From Pinus tabuliformis (Eukaryota > Streptophyta > Pinopsida > Pinales > Pinaceae), in NCBI GenBank assembly GCA_031772625.1, contig CM062819.1, positions 820,113,503-820,177,502 on the forward strand: DNA of 64,000 bases. Direction: 5' to 3'. The notes under the pieces are model-generated. The model saw only the letters and a program-made list of their open reading frames with translations. It was not told the origin of the DNA and did not search any database. Positions 11,067 through 22,679 of the stretch are shown piece after piece; within the stretch, counting starts at the first letter, position 1, and each line of letters starts with the position of its first letter. The position numbers and the translations under genes are program-made.

Positions 11067-12207
11067 TGTTTAAAATAGCAACAAGAAATGTTCAAAATAA
11101 CATCAAGAAAAAATCCTAATTTAACTTGTCCTTGAATTAAATTGGGAATAAAATTGTAACTCCACATCTCATGACAACTTGTAATAGTTAAATAAGTTAA
11201 TTTGACTTATTTAGCTAAGTTAATTTGGGTTGAGGGTATAACTAGAGTCATGTAAAGTGTCTCCTACAATTTGGAGCACTAGTTGAGTTTATTTTGAGTT
11301 GTAATTATTTAATTCAGTATAACTGAGTTAAAGTTAGTTAAACTAGTTCGAAATGATGGAGGAATTAGTGGTAGGTCCTGTAGTGGGGTGTAACCTGTAG
11401 TAATGGGGTGTAACTTACTATAGTGGGGTGTAACCTGCATTAGTGGGGTGTAGCTTACTATAGTGGGGTGTAACCTACAACAGTGGGGTGTAAATTACTG
11501 TAGTGGGGTGTAACTTGTCGTAGTGGGGTGTAACCTACAATAGTGGGGTGTAACTTACTGTAATGGGGTGTAACCTGGAGTAGTGGGGTGTAGCCTAATG
11601 TAGTGGGGCATAAACTGTGGTAGTGGGGTGTAACCTATAATTATCAACTAGTAGAATGAAGATTCACTTATAATTAACTCATTCATGTCATATCAAAGAA
11701 AGACCCAGTTGATATTAGAGTTCAAGGATAGTGTACTATCAGTTATAAAATCATATAAATTAAAACAATGATGCATGTAGTCAGAGGAAGGCCTATGAGG
11801 ATTTCACAATTCATAATTGAGGAATTTCCTCATTAAATAGGGGTTAATTCGCAAGGAAACAAAACAAGGATTTAGGAGCTTGGAGCCTTGAAACTTTGGC
11901 TAAGTATTGGCCAAAGGCATTCAGTCAGGCAGAGGATAGAAAATACTTGTGCAGGTTGAGCTCAGGTTGAGCAGAGCATATTTTATTCATCTTGATTCTT
12001 TGAATAATGTAATATACAGATAACAGGGGTTTTTGGTTGTGGCTCTCCCAAAAAAATAATTGTGTTATGTGTGATTGATTTCTTTCTCTTGTATGATTCA
12101 TGATTTTGCTATCGTTTAATTGGTTCCACTGATGAGTAGAGTTGATTCAAGTCAATTATTTTATCATATTACAATATGAAATTTGAATCTACAAAGAAAT
12201 TTATACA
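11067..12207 (+). repeat. 5' LTR of the minisatellite element, copy A
   Basis: 1141 bp, TG...CA ends, directly abutting the PBS at 12208. It includes 13 units of the 20-bp minisatellite and the stretch AATTGAGGAATTTCCTCATTA near 11815, which recurs in the other LTR copies. Confidence 0.85.
11381..11640 (+). repeat. 20-bp minisatellite, 13 units
   Basis: Exactly 13 consecutive 20-bp units of the form TAGTGGGGTGTAACCTRYAG. Units differ mainly in the last 6-7 bases (CCTGTAG, CTTACTG, CCTACAA and so on), while TGGGGTGTAA is nearly constant. It lies mid-LTR. The related LTRs in copy B carry 10 and 9 units. Confidence 0.95.
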
Positions 12208-12219
12208 TGGTATCAGATC
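12208..12219 (+). other. Primer-binding site, copy A element
   Basis: TGGTATCAGATC directly after the LTR; ten to eleven bases match the initiator tRNA-Met PBS. Copy B has TGGTATCAAAGC at the same place. Confidence 0.8.
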
Positions 12220-13659
12220 TGAAGTCACAATAGAATAAAAGAATTTGAAGTTGTCCTTGTAGATTGATGGAGCTCTAGTTTAGGGTAGATCCAAAAGACC
12301 CTATGTGCAAACTTCTTAATGGAGCTAGAAGGCTGCTAGTGGGAAGATCAATGAGCCAATGTTTAGTGATAAAAAATGGACTTGTGATCATTGACATTGG
12401 TATATTGAGGAGCAGAGAGATTTCCCAGAGGGAGATCGAGACTCAAAGGGAGTCTCGCTTCAGAGGGAGTAACCCTATTGAAGTTATTACTTCAAGATCC
12501 GGGGAGAACATACTCATTATTGCATTAGTTGCAGTAGTAGTGCGGAAGCAACAGAATATCAGTAGTAGGAGCAAGATGATTAAATCAGATTTAGCTCATG
12601 CATGCAAGGCCTTGAGGAGAAAAGCAGAGACTAGAGACTTGTTGGTTGAGAGGGAGCATGAATTACCTATCAAAATGCAGTCTTAGAAGCATCCTCAGCA
12701 AGTTATGGAGTAGCCACAATTGGAGAATCAGATAGGAGACCGAGTGGAGACATCCACTCAAGTAGAGACCTCCAATAGGGGGAATTCTGAGCCAAATGGG
12801 CAAAGGGAGCACATGTAGCTATACTTCTAGGAGTGAGGTGGAGCAATGTAGATTCCTAATCCTAGGAGTGTATAGATTTGGGTAGGGTCTAGCACAGTTG
12901 CAACAAGGAGATCAGTCAAATCAATTCTAGATTGTTGTAGAGGGACCACCACCTTTGCTATAGGAGCCCACAGTATCATAGTAGCAGATTCAGTGTCAGC
13001 AGGTGTAGGCAGTCATCCGGATTACAATTGCATAACTAGTTGCAGTAAATACCTTGGAGGCAATTGCAGTGACACAGGTAGTGTGAATTGCATATTCGCA
13101 GTATGCGGGTGCAATTCTAGCCAGGAGATTCCCATTGCAGATATTTACAGTCTAATTTCCAGTGTAGGAGGACAATGCAAGTTGCTAGGAGGGAGCAGAG
13201 ATAGTTCCCATATGGAGTCAGAGGGATTCAGAGGAAGGCTTGTGAGGATTGCACAATTCATAATTGAGGAATTTCCCCATTAAATAGGGATTAATTCCGA
13301 AAGGAACAATGCAAGGAATGATGAGCTTGGATGCTTGGAAATTTTCCTAAGTATTAGCCAAAGGCAATTAGTTTTGAAGAGGATAGAAAATACTTTTGCA
13401 GGTTGAGCTCAAGATTGAGCAGAGCATATTGTATTCATCCAGATTATTTGACTAATTTCATATATAGATAGAATGGGTTTTTAGCTGTAGAGTTACCAAA
13501 AAAATCATTGTGTCATGTGTGATTTAATTCTTTCTCTTGTATGCTTCATGACTTCACGATCATTTAATTGTTTTCGCTAATGAGTAGAGTAGATTCAAGT
13601 CAATTGTTTTAGCAATGCAATATACAGTTTGAATCTACAAGGAATTTTCTACACCATGC

Positions 13660-15175
13660 ATGTTAAATGATTTACAATATTTCGGATATATTACTAATAA
13701 TATTGATTTCCCTCCATTAAGGAGGTTGTTGTCTTTATTAAATATATGGTATGTCACGGGTTTGGAAATTTCCAATAGTGGTGCATCTTCTAGCTCTTTT
13801 ATTCTTGCTTTCATTATCAAGTTTTCTTCTTCTTGTTAACTAACAAATTATGCAAGTACATCAATAGTAGCTTGATGCAATTTCATGAGTCACGTGGCTC
13901 CAATCCCAGACAATTCAACGTCCATTTCTATTTGATCAATAACCCTTTGGTTATGAACCTTTACTTTTTCAATTCTCAATTTTTTATTATCCCTGTCATA
14001 GTTTTCATTTTGAAATGTGACAAGGTGGTCATTGGATGTGGTGACTTATTTGATGATTTTCTCCATTATTTTCTGATTTTCCATTAAACAATCAATAACC
14101 TATCATGTGGTATAGCACAGTCAACTTTGACATCCATAACTTCTTCAATGCTTCTTGTTTTGGGTGGACTTTTTGATTTGGCTGATTCATCTAAATGTGT
14201 TCTTTTTGGAGTGAATCTCTGAGGAGGCTCTTCGTCATCTCCGCCACTTGATAGCCCACCATGTACTAGTTTTCCACTTTCAGTATATTTTCACTTTTTG
14301 ATTGAAAGATGAATTTAGACCATTACCCATTGTGCAACCTAGAGATTACTGCATAGGGTTTGTGCCTATTTTCTTATATTTCCTTCTATATTGGCACTTT
14401 CGTCTTCAACAATTTCTACAGTATCTATTACCAGCTCCTGATTTTTTGTTGGTGCATTCTTACTCTCCTCGCTTTGTTCTCTAACTCTTGGAAAAAAGTT
14501 CTCGTACCTAATATTTTCTAGGTGTGTGTTAAATAGGCCTTTTGTATCAAAGCATTTAATGACTTTAGCTTCACTTAATTTAAAATAATCTAAAGACTTT
14601 GCAAGTTTTGCAACGTGAGCTATATTCTTCACAGTGATTTCTCCAAGAGTAAAAAATAAAGAAATAAATTGTTATTTTCTTTCTTCCTTCAAATATAACT
14701 AGCTAGTCACGGTATTTCCCATAGACTTCATCAATAAAATACCTATCTATAACAAATTTACACAGTGGAAATACCTTACCTTCAAATCTATAAATTAGAA
14801 TTATTGTATTACTCTCTCTTTCTTCATGCACCCCTTTTTCCCTATAGGAAAAATTGGGCTTGTGCAAATATTGTACAAGGCTCTTGTCTAGTTATCATGT
14901 AATTGACTTGCTTTACAATGACATCTTAGATGAGACAAAAATTTAAAGAAGCTTTGTTCTTCCACAATATGGGATACCAATACTGCATTGGTTCTTGGTT
15001 GAGATTGAATTTAAGATTATAGGGCAAGTTGCGAAAGACATGATTGGAGATAAGGGTTGTTATCAGGTATGCAATCATAAAAAATATATTTCTCATAGAC
15101 AAATTGACTAATTGAATAGCTAATTCATTGGAAATGAAATCATCACAGTCGAATATACAATCTTTTTTTTATGAG
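13660..15175 (-). pseudogene. Unknown protein relic, copy A
   Basis: On the minus strand, coding-like pieces occur in several frames and in the same order in copies B and C, which argues that this was once one protein. From N- to C-terminus: LPYN-x-KFNLNQEP (about 14990-15040), KFVIDRYFI (about 14745-14770), YFKLSEAKVIKCFDTKGLF (about 14545-14600), an acidic stretch EQSEESKNAPTKNQELVIDT (about 14420-14480), a basic KSRSPPK-like patch near 14150, and KARIKELEDAPLLEISKP (about 13755-13815), which looks coiled-coil-like. Stops and frameshifts are frequent. I do not recognise the family; it shows none of the gag, RT or integrase landmarks. It may be a plant-specific gene or part of a large DNA transposon. 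Confidence 0.5.
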
Positions 15176-15699
15176 TGTATTGTCGTTGCTACAACACCCT
15201 CCAAAATTTCACTACATTCAAATTTTGGAGGGTATTATAATTGACAAATCTAGAGTCACTTTGATCTTCAAGTGTCATGTCATATTTTTTTATATGTTTC
15301 AAGTGTCTTTGAATGGTCTCAAGTGACGTTTAATTGATCAAAGCATATTTTAGTGCATTTCGTAGTCATATCATCTTTGTTGTCGCAAAATGAAACTTTT
15401 GGGTCACAGTTTCACACACTACAGTCATTGCACTTGGGGAATGGGTATAAAGTGGCGTTTAAATGAATTTTCACATTTTTTCATGTTTGTATAATTTATA
15501 TTTATTATTTTTTTGTGTCGCACGTGGTTTTATGTTCGTACTCATCAGGTTCACCCCTTGTCCCATATCTTATACTTAGACAATTTTTCTGTTCAAATTT
15601 TTGGTTGCACACTCAGAAGCCTTGATCAAGAATCCTTCATTTTTCATAAGTGCACGATGTGACCTCTAAGAGGACTAGGCACACTACTCAACCCTCTTT

Positions 15700-16240
15700 C
15701 CCCTTCCTTACTCTAAATTGTTCCCTTCAAAAGACCAAGTCTTCCTTGAGCACACTCCTTCGACTTGAAGAAGTGTGCCCTCCTTGAGTGCATAGGCACA
15801 CCTTGAAGGCCTTAAGCTCCACCCTTAAACCTTCCCTAATGGGCCATCCACCCTCTTGGACTCTTTGAGAACATGAGCACACTCCGAAGTCAGGAAGCCT
15901 CAACCTTCAGTCTTCAAGAGTGCGCCCTGCACCCTCCTAGGCCTCTTGAGTGCATGAATGCACTTGAAAAGCCTGAAGCCTTCATCGTTCAGCTTTTAGG
16001 AGTGTGCCCTATGCCCTCCATCTTTCCCTTGGACACACATCACACTTGGGAAGCTCGAACCTTTCCACTTCATCCTTTAGACTCGCACCATGCACTTTGC
16101 CTTGATTATTTTCTTCCTTTGAGCGCATGAGTGTGGACCAAAGCCCTAAACACTCTCCTCTTCATCCCTCTAGCCTTTAAAAGTGTGCCCATGCACCATG
16201 AATCCCCTTTTGTTCCTCTTAAGCACACCTAAAAGGAATG
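15700..16240. repeat. Irregular CT-rich repeat inside the gypsy LTR
   Basis: GAGTGTGCCCT, TTGAGTGCAT and GAAGCCT-type phrases return about every 90-110 bp, for example near 15770, 15920, 16000 and 16185. The 85-codon frame at 15873-16130 is a by-product of this composition, not a gene. Confidence 0.55.
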
Positions 16241-16826
16241 AATAGAAAATATGCATGAAACATGGCAGAATATGAGATTTCTACAATGATGGTTGCTTGT
16301 CATGAGTGATTTGCAAATACAGGTATTCCAGAAATATCATGGAAAGCACGCACGAGGAAAACAAATAAAGGAAGCTCAAAAGGAAAAAAGAACACGCTTG
16401 AATCTTGATGATCAAAGCAACCCTGAAGACTCCATTTGATCGTAGACCCTTTGGAGGGTAGAGGAAATCAACAATTGAAGTTGCATGAAGAATGAAAATA
16501 CAATTGAAAGCCATGACACCACTAGAAAAATTCCATGTCATCAGTCATTATCAGTCCTAGTCATTCAAGATAGTGACATTTCAAGTCTCATCATGTGATG
16601 ATGTGGAAATCATCATGTATTATTGTAATCATTACAATGGACAAATAAGTGGAATACCAAGAGTCATGTATGAACCAAAGAGTCATGGAACTCCAAAATG
16701 CATGTAGTACCAAAAGTCATATGTAATTCCAAAAGTCATTTGGAATTCCAGAGGTTGTAGAATTACAAAGTCACTAAAATTTAGATAGTCAAGATTCATG
16801 AGGATTTGAAAAGTCATTCCTCAAGT

Positions 16827-16834
16827 TATAAATA
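16827..16834 (+). promoter_or_regulatory. TATA box in the gypsy LTR
   Basis: TATAAATA in the second half of the LTR, about 690 bp before its end and the PBS; position and orientation suit an LTR promoter. No functional evidence. Confidence 0.4.
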
Positions 16835-17526
16835 GATCCTCATTTCTCATGTAAAAGAATTTTAAGCTTGGCTTCTCCCACAAGGAATTAGAAAGACAGA
16901 GTTAGTAATTTTTGGGAGCAAGTAGTGGCTCCAATGCTCCACTATTGGAGCTAGTTGTGTTCATTAGATTTATGTGTTTTTGGAATTTTTCTTAATATTG
17001 AAGCCTTCCAGGCCAACATGTTTTCACACATGGATTGTGAATATTTCTAATACTATTATTTGAATGTTTATGGTTCATGTTTTCTTTCTTTAGTACTGGA
17101 TTAATTGAACTATTTCGGTTACTTCAGTGCTTCTTGTTGGAAATGTGTTGTTATGTTTATAATGATCGTCGCATTTTTGTGAACTATTTCAATTGATGTT
17201 AGACAAACCTTCCTCTTTCACATGTGTCTCCATTAGGGTAGTACTATTACTTCTCTCTTAGAGGCTCACATAATATTCCCCCACAGTAGAAGAACTTTGA
17301 TACATGAGAAATTGAACATTCACAAGGGATAATAGCTTGCTAATTCAAAAGGAAAATTGTGGTTCTCTCTCGTGTTGAAAGCTAAAGCCAAGGCATATCT
17401 TTAAGTAAACAACAGATAGGTCATATTTCGAATGGGAATCCTACACCAAACGATGTTAAGTCTAGTTTGGACCTTATATCAAGGGGATCCCCTATATGAT
17501 GGCGGTATCCAACACTCTCAACATTC

Positions 17527-17544
17527 TGGCACTAGAAGGAGGGG
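17527..17544 (+). other. Probable gypsy primer-binding site
   Basis: TGGCACTAGAAGGAGGGG begins three bases after the LTR end. It resembles the TGGCGC-type PBS that follows many plant Ty3/gypsy LTRs. tRNA identity not assigned. Confidence 0.5.
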
Positions 17545-17617
17545 CGCTAGTTTTTTATGGCTAATCACTCCACACACCCTCATCATTCTTCTTCTGGTCA
17601 AGGTAGAAACATTTCTT

Positions 17618-18514
17618 TTTTATTGATCAATAACCTTTTTATTATGAACCTTTAATTTTTAAATTCTCAATTTCTTACTACCCTTATAATAATTTTCATT
17701 TTGCAATGTGATAGGGAAATAATCAAAAGTACTAACTTCTTTGGAAATTTTCTCCATTATTTTTTTATTTTCTTCTAAGAAAGTACTAACCCAATTAGGT
17801 AGTATAATGTTGTCAACATCCACATCTATAGCTTTTTCAATGATTTTTATTTTGGGGAGACTTTTGGATTTGGATGATTCAATCATGCACGCTCTATTTA
17901 GAGTGAATCTCCAAGGAGACTCTTCATCATTTTCTGCACCTGATAGCTCACCATGAACCAATTTTCCAATTGCAATAGCCTTTCTCTTCCTTTCACTAGA
18001 GGATGAACTTGGACTATTAGTCGGTGTTCAAGCTAGATATTGTTGCATAGGATCTATGCATATTTTCTTATATTTTTCTTCCAAGTTGATGTTGGTTTCT
18101 TCAAAAATTTATTCAGTATCCATTATCAGTTCTTGATTTGGTTGGAGCACTCTAACTCTCTTCGCTTTCCTCTATAACATTTGTAAACAAATTTTCGTAC
18201 CTAACAATACCTAGGTGTGCAATAAATAGGCATTCTATATCAAAGACTTGACAAGCTTCAACTTATATTATGTTATAATAATCCAAAGAATCTACAAGCT
18301 TTTCTACATAAGCCACATTCTTCATAGTGATTTATCCAACAATAAATGGAAAATAAATAATTCTTTTTCTTTCTTCGTTCAAATATAACTAACCAATTAC
18401 GATATTTCCTACAGACTTTAGCAACAAATTACCTATCTATAACAAAATTTTGTAGCAGTTGTGGCTTATCTTTAAATCAATAAATTTGAATAATCGTATT
18501 ATTTTCTCTTTCTT
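17618..18514 (-). pseudogene. Unknown protein relic, copy C, first piece
   Basis: Starts at ATTGATCAATAACC, matching copy A from about 13935, and continues in parallel to the copy A position near 14820, where Copia-2 is inserted. The longest frame (17659-17961, minus) gives PWRFTLNRACMIESSKSKS and a helical, acidic stretch with ENKKIMEKISKE, better preserved than in A or B. Divergence from A is clearly greater than between A and B. The remaining pieces of copy C are 24441-24577, 25361-25396 and 33447-33640. Confidence 0.55.
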
Positions 18515-19377
18515 TGTAGAATTTTTCATAGAAATTGCAACTGCTCGTGATTTCAACCTAAAAACAAGAGACACAATTCTACTATACTGATTTTTGAAGT
18601 GAAAACCACAATTTAGAGCAACATGCATATACATGCAATAAGAAAAACCAAAAATACGTAGTGATTTCTATGAGAACCCAACTAGGAAAAACCCCTCAAT
18701 CCTCTTTACATGAATCCATTGAATAGATGAACTATTACAATTGCTAGCTCCATCTCTGAGCTCAACCTGCAAAAGAATAATCATTCTCTCTTCTCAATGA
18801 GAAAAATTGGCCAACACTTAGCCAATTATTTTCCCATAAAGCCTCTTATTTCCTTACAAACATATTGAGGAAATTAGCCCCTAAAAAATAGGAATTTCCT
18901 CCAAATTGATTTCACAATTCCCAAGTATTGTTATTCTAACTCATGCAACACTTGTACACTCAAGACTAGTCTACAATTAATGTTACATTTCCTTTCCATC
19001 TCCACTTCAGCTGAGGAACTCAAATTCCTTGCACGCACTAGCTATTTTGGGTTGATCAATTAGTTAACTGGCATATTTCTGAGTTTGATTATTGTCCCAT
19101 TGCACAACTGAACTTCAACTGACTCTATTAATAGTTATATGTCAGTTAATTGAATGCAATTGACAATAACTGAATTGGATTACTAAGTTTTAGCAATCAT
19201 ACACACATAACTAAACTGCAAGCCCTCCAACTCGAGTTTAGTGAGAAAAATGACTGAGAAGATCCATGTCACACTAGGTAATTGCCTCCAAGTTGTCCTG
19301 ATGATGTGGAAATTCGATTTACTCAATTTGACTAAAGCTAAAGTAAAATTGAGCCTTTCTTTCTACACTTTCTAACA
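18515..19377 (-). repeat. Copia-2 3' LTR (863 bp)
   Basis: Plus strand starts TGTAGAATTTTTC and ends CTTTCTAACA. It pairs with 23579-24440 over its whole length and is followed at 19378 by the purine tract in minus orientation. Confidence 0.92.
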
Positions 19378-19387
19378 CTCCCCCTTA
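19378..19387 (-). other. Copia-2 polypurine tract
   Basis: Minus strand TAAGGGGGAG immediately before the 3' LTR, the expected plus-strand primer site. Confidence 0.8.
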
Positions 19388-19399
19388 GCAAGAAAAGGA

Positions 19400-19760
19400 T
19401 TTTCCACCAACCCTATCATGCACCTGTCGAATTCGAATTCCCTCTTGACAATGCCTTTGTCAAGATGTCAACATATTACTCCTAAGCTAGAATGTATTGT
19501 AGCAACATAATTCTCCTTTGCACACAGTCCCGCAAATGATGATATCAAATATCAATGTGCTTGGACCTGTCATGAAATATGGGATTCTCAGAGAGCTTAA
19601 TGAAACTCTGATTATCACAATATTTCATTGTTAAAACCATCTCTTGATTGAATAGTCCCATAATTATTTTCCTCATCAAGAGTTCTTCACATGTCGCTTG
19701 GCTTGCATCCATGTATTCAACGTATCTTGAGTTGAGCACCACAAACCTCTACTTCCTGTT
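19400..19760 (-). pseudogene. Copia-2 RNase H
   Basis: The minus strand gives EYMDASQATCEELLMRKI, YCDNQSFIKLSENPIFHDRS and KHIDI, the standard C-terminal Copia RNase H blocks including the catalytic Asp in CDNQS. The 65-codon piece 19545-19742 is intact; stops and a frameshift lie on either side. This is the last domain before the tract and LTR. Confidence 0.88.
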
Positions 19761-20379
19761 GTACCAAGAAATAGCCATGGACCCAAATTTGAAGATAGCA
19801 CCTAATGTACTTTTCCTATTGGATGGACTCCTTGCCAAATCTGCATCGGTGAAGCCTTGCAGCTTCACTCCCTCTGTCCATTTATATGATAATCCATACT
19901 AGGTAGTGCCTCTGAGGTACAGTAACACATGCCTTGTTTCCTTCCAATATAATTTGGTAGGCCTCACAATAGCTTGGCTATGTTGGATGACTACATAGCA
20001 CATGTTGTGTTCTCACAAGATACATTAGTGAACCCACAAGATTCATGTAAATGGTAGCATCAACTTCCTCACCTGAAGAATCATACTCCTTCCTCTAATT
20101 GTTAGCTAGAGGTGTGTCCATGGGCTTACAATTCTCCATGTGAAATATATAAAGTGTCTTGGTAGCATCAACTTCCTCACCTAAAGAATCATACTCCTTC
20201 CTCCAATTGTTAGCTAGAGGTGTGTCCATGGGCTTACAATTCTCCATGTGAAATCTATAAAGTATCTTGGTAGCATACTTTCCTCAAGACACAAATAATT
20301 CACCATCACCCTATCAGACTTCCAACCCAAGGAAGTAATGCATGAGGCCAACGCAATTTATCTCAAATTCCCTTGGAAG

Positions 20380-21130
20380 ATAATATTTGCAAGAGCGGAT
20401 TAGCTACTCATCACTTGTCACTACTAAATCATTGACATACAAAACAAGAATAAGAAACTTATCATTGACCACAATGTGATAGAGGTTTGCATCTGCTTCA
20501 CTTTTGGTGAAGCCCAATCCACTGAGATAATTGTTGATCCATGTGTACCATGCTCAAGGCACTTGTTTGAGACCATACAATGCTCTCTTGAGTCTGCACA
20601 CATGTGACTCTCAATCATATGTCACAAATCATTTTGGTTTCTTTATGTAAATTTCCTCCTCAACAACATTGCTGAGAAAGGAAGTCTTCACATCCATTTG
20701 GTGGATTTTCCACCACATTTACATAGTTAATGCTAGAACGGATCCAAGTGAGGAATATCTTGCTACTAGTGCAAAATTTTCCTCATAGCCCACTCCCTCT
20801 ATTTGAGAGAATCCTTTGGCCACAAATCTAGCCTTGTACTTCTCGATGCTCCCATCAGTTGCATGATTCACTTCGTAGATCCATATCAAACCAACCACCA
20901 GTTTCCCTTATGGTCTTGGCACCACCTCCCATACATTTTTCTTCATGATGGATTCATATTATTCCACCATGGCATCAACCCAAACATGTTGAAAAATTGT
21001 TTCCTCAAATGAGGAAGGTTTTGTATGAATGAGCTATGTCTTGAGAGCCATGTAACCAATGTACCTATCAGGTTACCTACTCTACCCACGATGTGATGTG
21101 GGGGCTCCCATATTGTCCCTTGCATCCTAC
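20380..21130 (-). pseudogene. Copia-2 reverse transcriptase with YVND active site
   Basis: Recognisable blocks on the minus strand: ATDGSIEKYKARFVAKGFSQ (about 20800-20870), QMDVKTSFL (about 20685-20705), LKRALYGLKQVP (about 20560-20600), then LVLYVNDLVVT at about 20425-20455. The catalytic box is YVND where Copia elements have YVDD, so the second Asp is now Asn. Several stops are present, for example after LKQVP. It cannot be active. Confidence 0.9.
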
Positions 21131-21639
21131 AACAATCTATAAGCTTTTTTGGTTTTCCTTCTCCCCTTTCTGGAAGATTCTGGTTGAGTGGGTGCCTCCA
21201 CTTTTCCTCTTGTTTGCTCCACTACATGTGGCCGCTCCACAACCTTGTGAGGCTCCTCCTTTGGAGCTAAAAGCTCCTTCTCTAGTCTAACACTCAACTC
21301 CCCTTCCAAATATCATATTATATCCTTTTCCTCATCAAACTTGAAATCTCTCCTTACAACTATCATCACCAGTGAAGGAAAATACACCCAATAATTGTGT
21401 GGAGTTTTGGTGTATCCTACAAAAACTCCCAAGTTTATTGTAGGCTCAACTTTCCTCATCAAATCCTTGGAGACATGAAAATAAAATTAAGCTCCGAAAA
21501 TTATGAAATGGGATATATAAGGATTTCTCCCAGAGAAATCTTCCTCCAATGTGGTCATGCCAATTATTCTATGTGGACTTTGGTTCTGCAATTAGACTAA
21601 TGTGTTGCATGCTTATGTCCATAGATGTAATGGAAACCC

Positions 21640-22280
21640 CTGATCATGCAACATGGCCCTTGCTACTCCCACTATGCTCTTGTTTTTCTTCTTAACTACC
21701 CAATTTTTCTATGGATTATGTGATGATGTCAAATCTCTTTGAATACCTTCTTTTGCACATAAATTCTTGAAGGAATGTGAAACAAATTCACCTCCATTGT
21801 TTGTCCTAAGATCCTTCACCTTCTTCCTATTCTCCTTCTCCACCAATGCCTTGAATTCAAAAAATCTATAGAAAACTTCATCCTTCTTCCACATGAAGAA
21901 GATCCAACATTTTTTAGAGAAATCATCAATAAAAATAACATAATACTTATGTTTTGTTGTAGAGGCTATAGAAAATGGTCCACAACTATCAGAGTGGACT
22001 CACTCCAATATTGCATCTTCTCTTCTATTTCATTCGTTGAAAGTGGCTTTGAAATATTTCCCTAAAGTGCAGCCCTTGCAAATACCCTTTTGGTCAAGGG
22101 ATCCTTTAGGCTTTATGGTAGTAATTTGCAACATGATTTTTAAGGAACCATGGTATAGATGACCCAATGACCCATGCCAAAGTTCTCTAACATCTCAACT
22201 TTGCACTTTTTATGCCTTGCTGGTCAATGCAACACAATCTCCCACCTTAATTTTGTATAGGTTCTTGACTTAGACCCCAA
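21640..22280 (-). pseudogene. Copia-2 GAG-pre-integrase and integrase, catalytic Glu lost
   Basis: Blocks in order: LWHGSLGHLYHGSLKIM (GAG-pre-integrase), CKGCTLGKYFKATF, VHSDSCGPFSIAS with the first Asp, YYVIFIDDFSKKCWIFF, LRTNNGGEFVSHSF, then a stop and NWVVKKKNKSI (about 21675-21710). The last block normally holds the third catalytic residue, Glu, in a VERKN-like setting; here it is Lys. Downstream, to about 21400, the C-terminal pattern GYTKTPHNYWVYFPS is readable. Stops are scattered. Confidence 0.88.
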
Positions 22281-22281
22281 T

Positions 22282-22617
22282 CTACTTCACTTTCCCTGTA
22301 GCTATGTGTCTAATAAATGCTTTCCCTTTACTAAAAATAACATCATAGCCACGATCCTCCAAAAATTCTATAGATATTAAGTTATTCTTCAGCCCAGGTA
22401 CAAACATAACATCTTTGAGGTGAAGAGGAGAGGCTTTCTCCCTCTCAAAGGTGACAATACCAATTCCTATAGTATTGTACCTCCCATCATCCCCCAATTC
22501 AATATGCATCTGGAGATCCTTCTCCTCCAAGCTACTAAAAAAACCCTCACACCTTATCATATAGAATGAGGCATTGGAATCAAGGTACCACACACTCCCC
22601 ATAATAGTTTTGGCCAT
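22282..22617 (-). pseudogene. Copia-2 protease, DSG changed to DSN
   Basis: A 111-codon open piece begins MAKTIMGSVWYLDSNAS. The aspartic protease triad is D-S-N instead of D-S-G. GIGIVTFEREKAS, LKDVMFVPGLKNNLISI and the tail HIATGKVK confirm a Copia protease leading into GAG-pre-integrase. Confidence 0.9.
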
Positions 22618-22679
22618 GCATGTTATTAGGTTGAAGTCTATTTCGAATTATGAAGCTAATGCTTCACCTGCTCCTCCTC

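Larger units (their letters stand above)
11067..13653 (+). mobile_element. Minisatellite-bearing non-autonomous LTR element, copy A (TSD CCGTG/CCATG)
   Basis: The left LTR starts TGTTTAAAATAG at 11067 and ends TTTATACA at 12207, followed at once by an initiator-Met-type PBS. The right end, TTTTCTACA at 13653, is the end of a truncated 3' LTR (about 13215-13653). The 5-bp flanks are CCGTG (11062-11066) and CCATG (13654-13658), a target duplication with one transition. The interior (about 1 kb) encodes no gag, protease, integrase or RT; its longest frame (12303-12686) is unrecognised and probably not coding. Comparison with copy B shows a deletion running from the interior into the 3' LTR, which also removed that LTR's minisatellite. 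It is a small coding-poor derivative dependent on another element. Confidence 0.85.
6486..15683. repeat. Segmental repeat, copy A (matches 36629-44755)
   Basis: The whole stretch aligns in order and orientation with 36629-44755. Anchors: 6525-6770 with 36660-36900, 7935-8725 with 37010-37700, 8900-9950 with 37900-38940, 11080-12300 with 39100-40270, 13655-15175 with 42735-44245, and 15178-15683 with 44248-44755. Copy A holds two blocks that B lacks: a solo LTR (6873-7922) and 10092-11070, which seems to be a deletion in B. Copy B keeps the full length of the LTR element where A lost part of it. Similarity by eye is about 85-90 percent. Because both copies include the start of a gypsy LTR at the same point, the duplication followed that insertion. 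Confidence 0.88.
15178..17523 (+). repeat. Gypsy-type LTR, about 2.35 kb (copy A site)
   Basis: The 5' end matches TGTTGTCGTTGCTACAACAC at 44248 (here with one G-to-A change) and the 3' end reads CTCTCAACA, followed by a TGGCACTAG-type PBS at 17527. Inside are a TATAAATA box at 16827-16834, an irregular repeat of GAGTGTGCCCT motifs (15700-16240), and short direct repeats of AGTCATGTA/ATTCCAAA type (16655-16770). After the PBS only about 90 bp of interior remain before copy C begins. In copy B the first 508 bp of this LTR are followed by gypsy gag, so both come from the same element family. The exact start may differ by two bases. Confidence 0.65.

Noticed and set aside
11381-11640. Regular 20-bp repeats as a CRISPR array
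   Set aside because: Units are directly adjacent with no unique spacers, lie in an LTR and recur with other unit counts; the setting is a plant genome.
12303-13283. Frames in the interior of the minisatellite element as gag
   Set aside because: No gag, knuckle or protease motif, and the matching region in copy B gives different reading frames.
15873-16130. 85-codon frame as a small gene
   Set aside because: It lies within an irregular repeat inside a gypsy LTR and its residues mirror the repeat.
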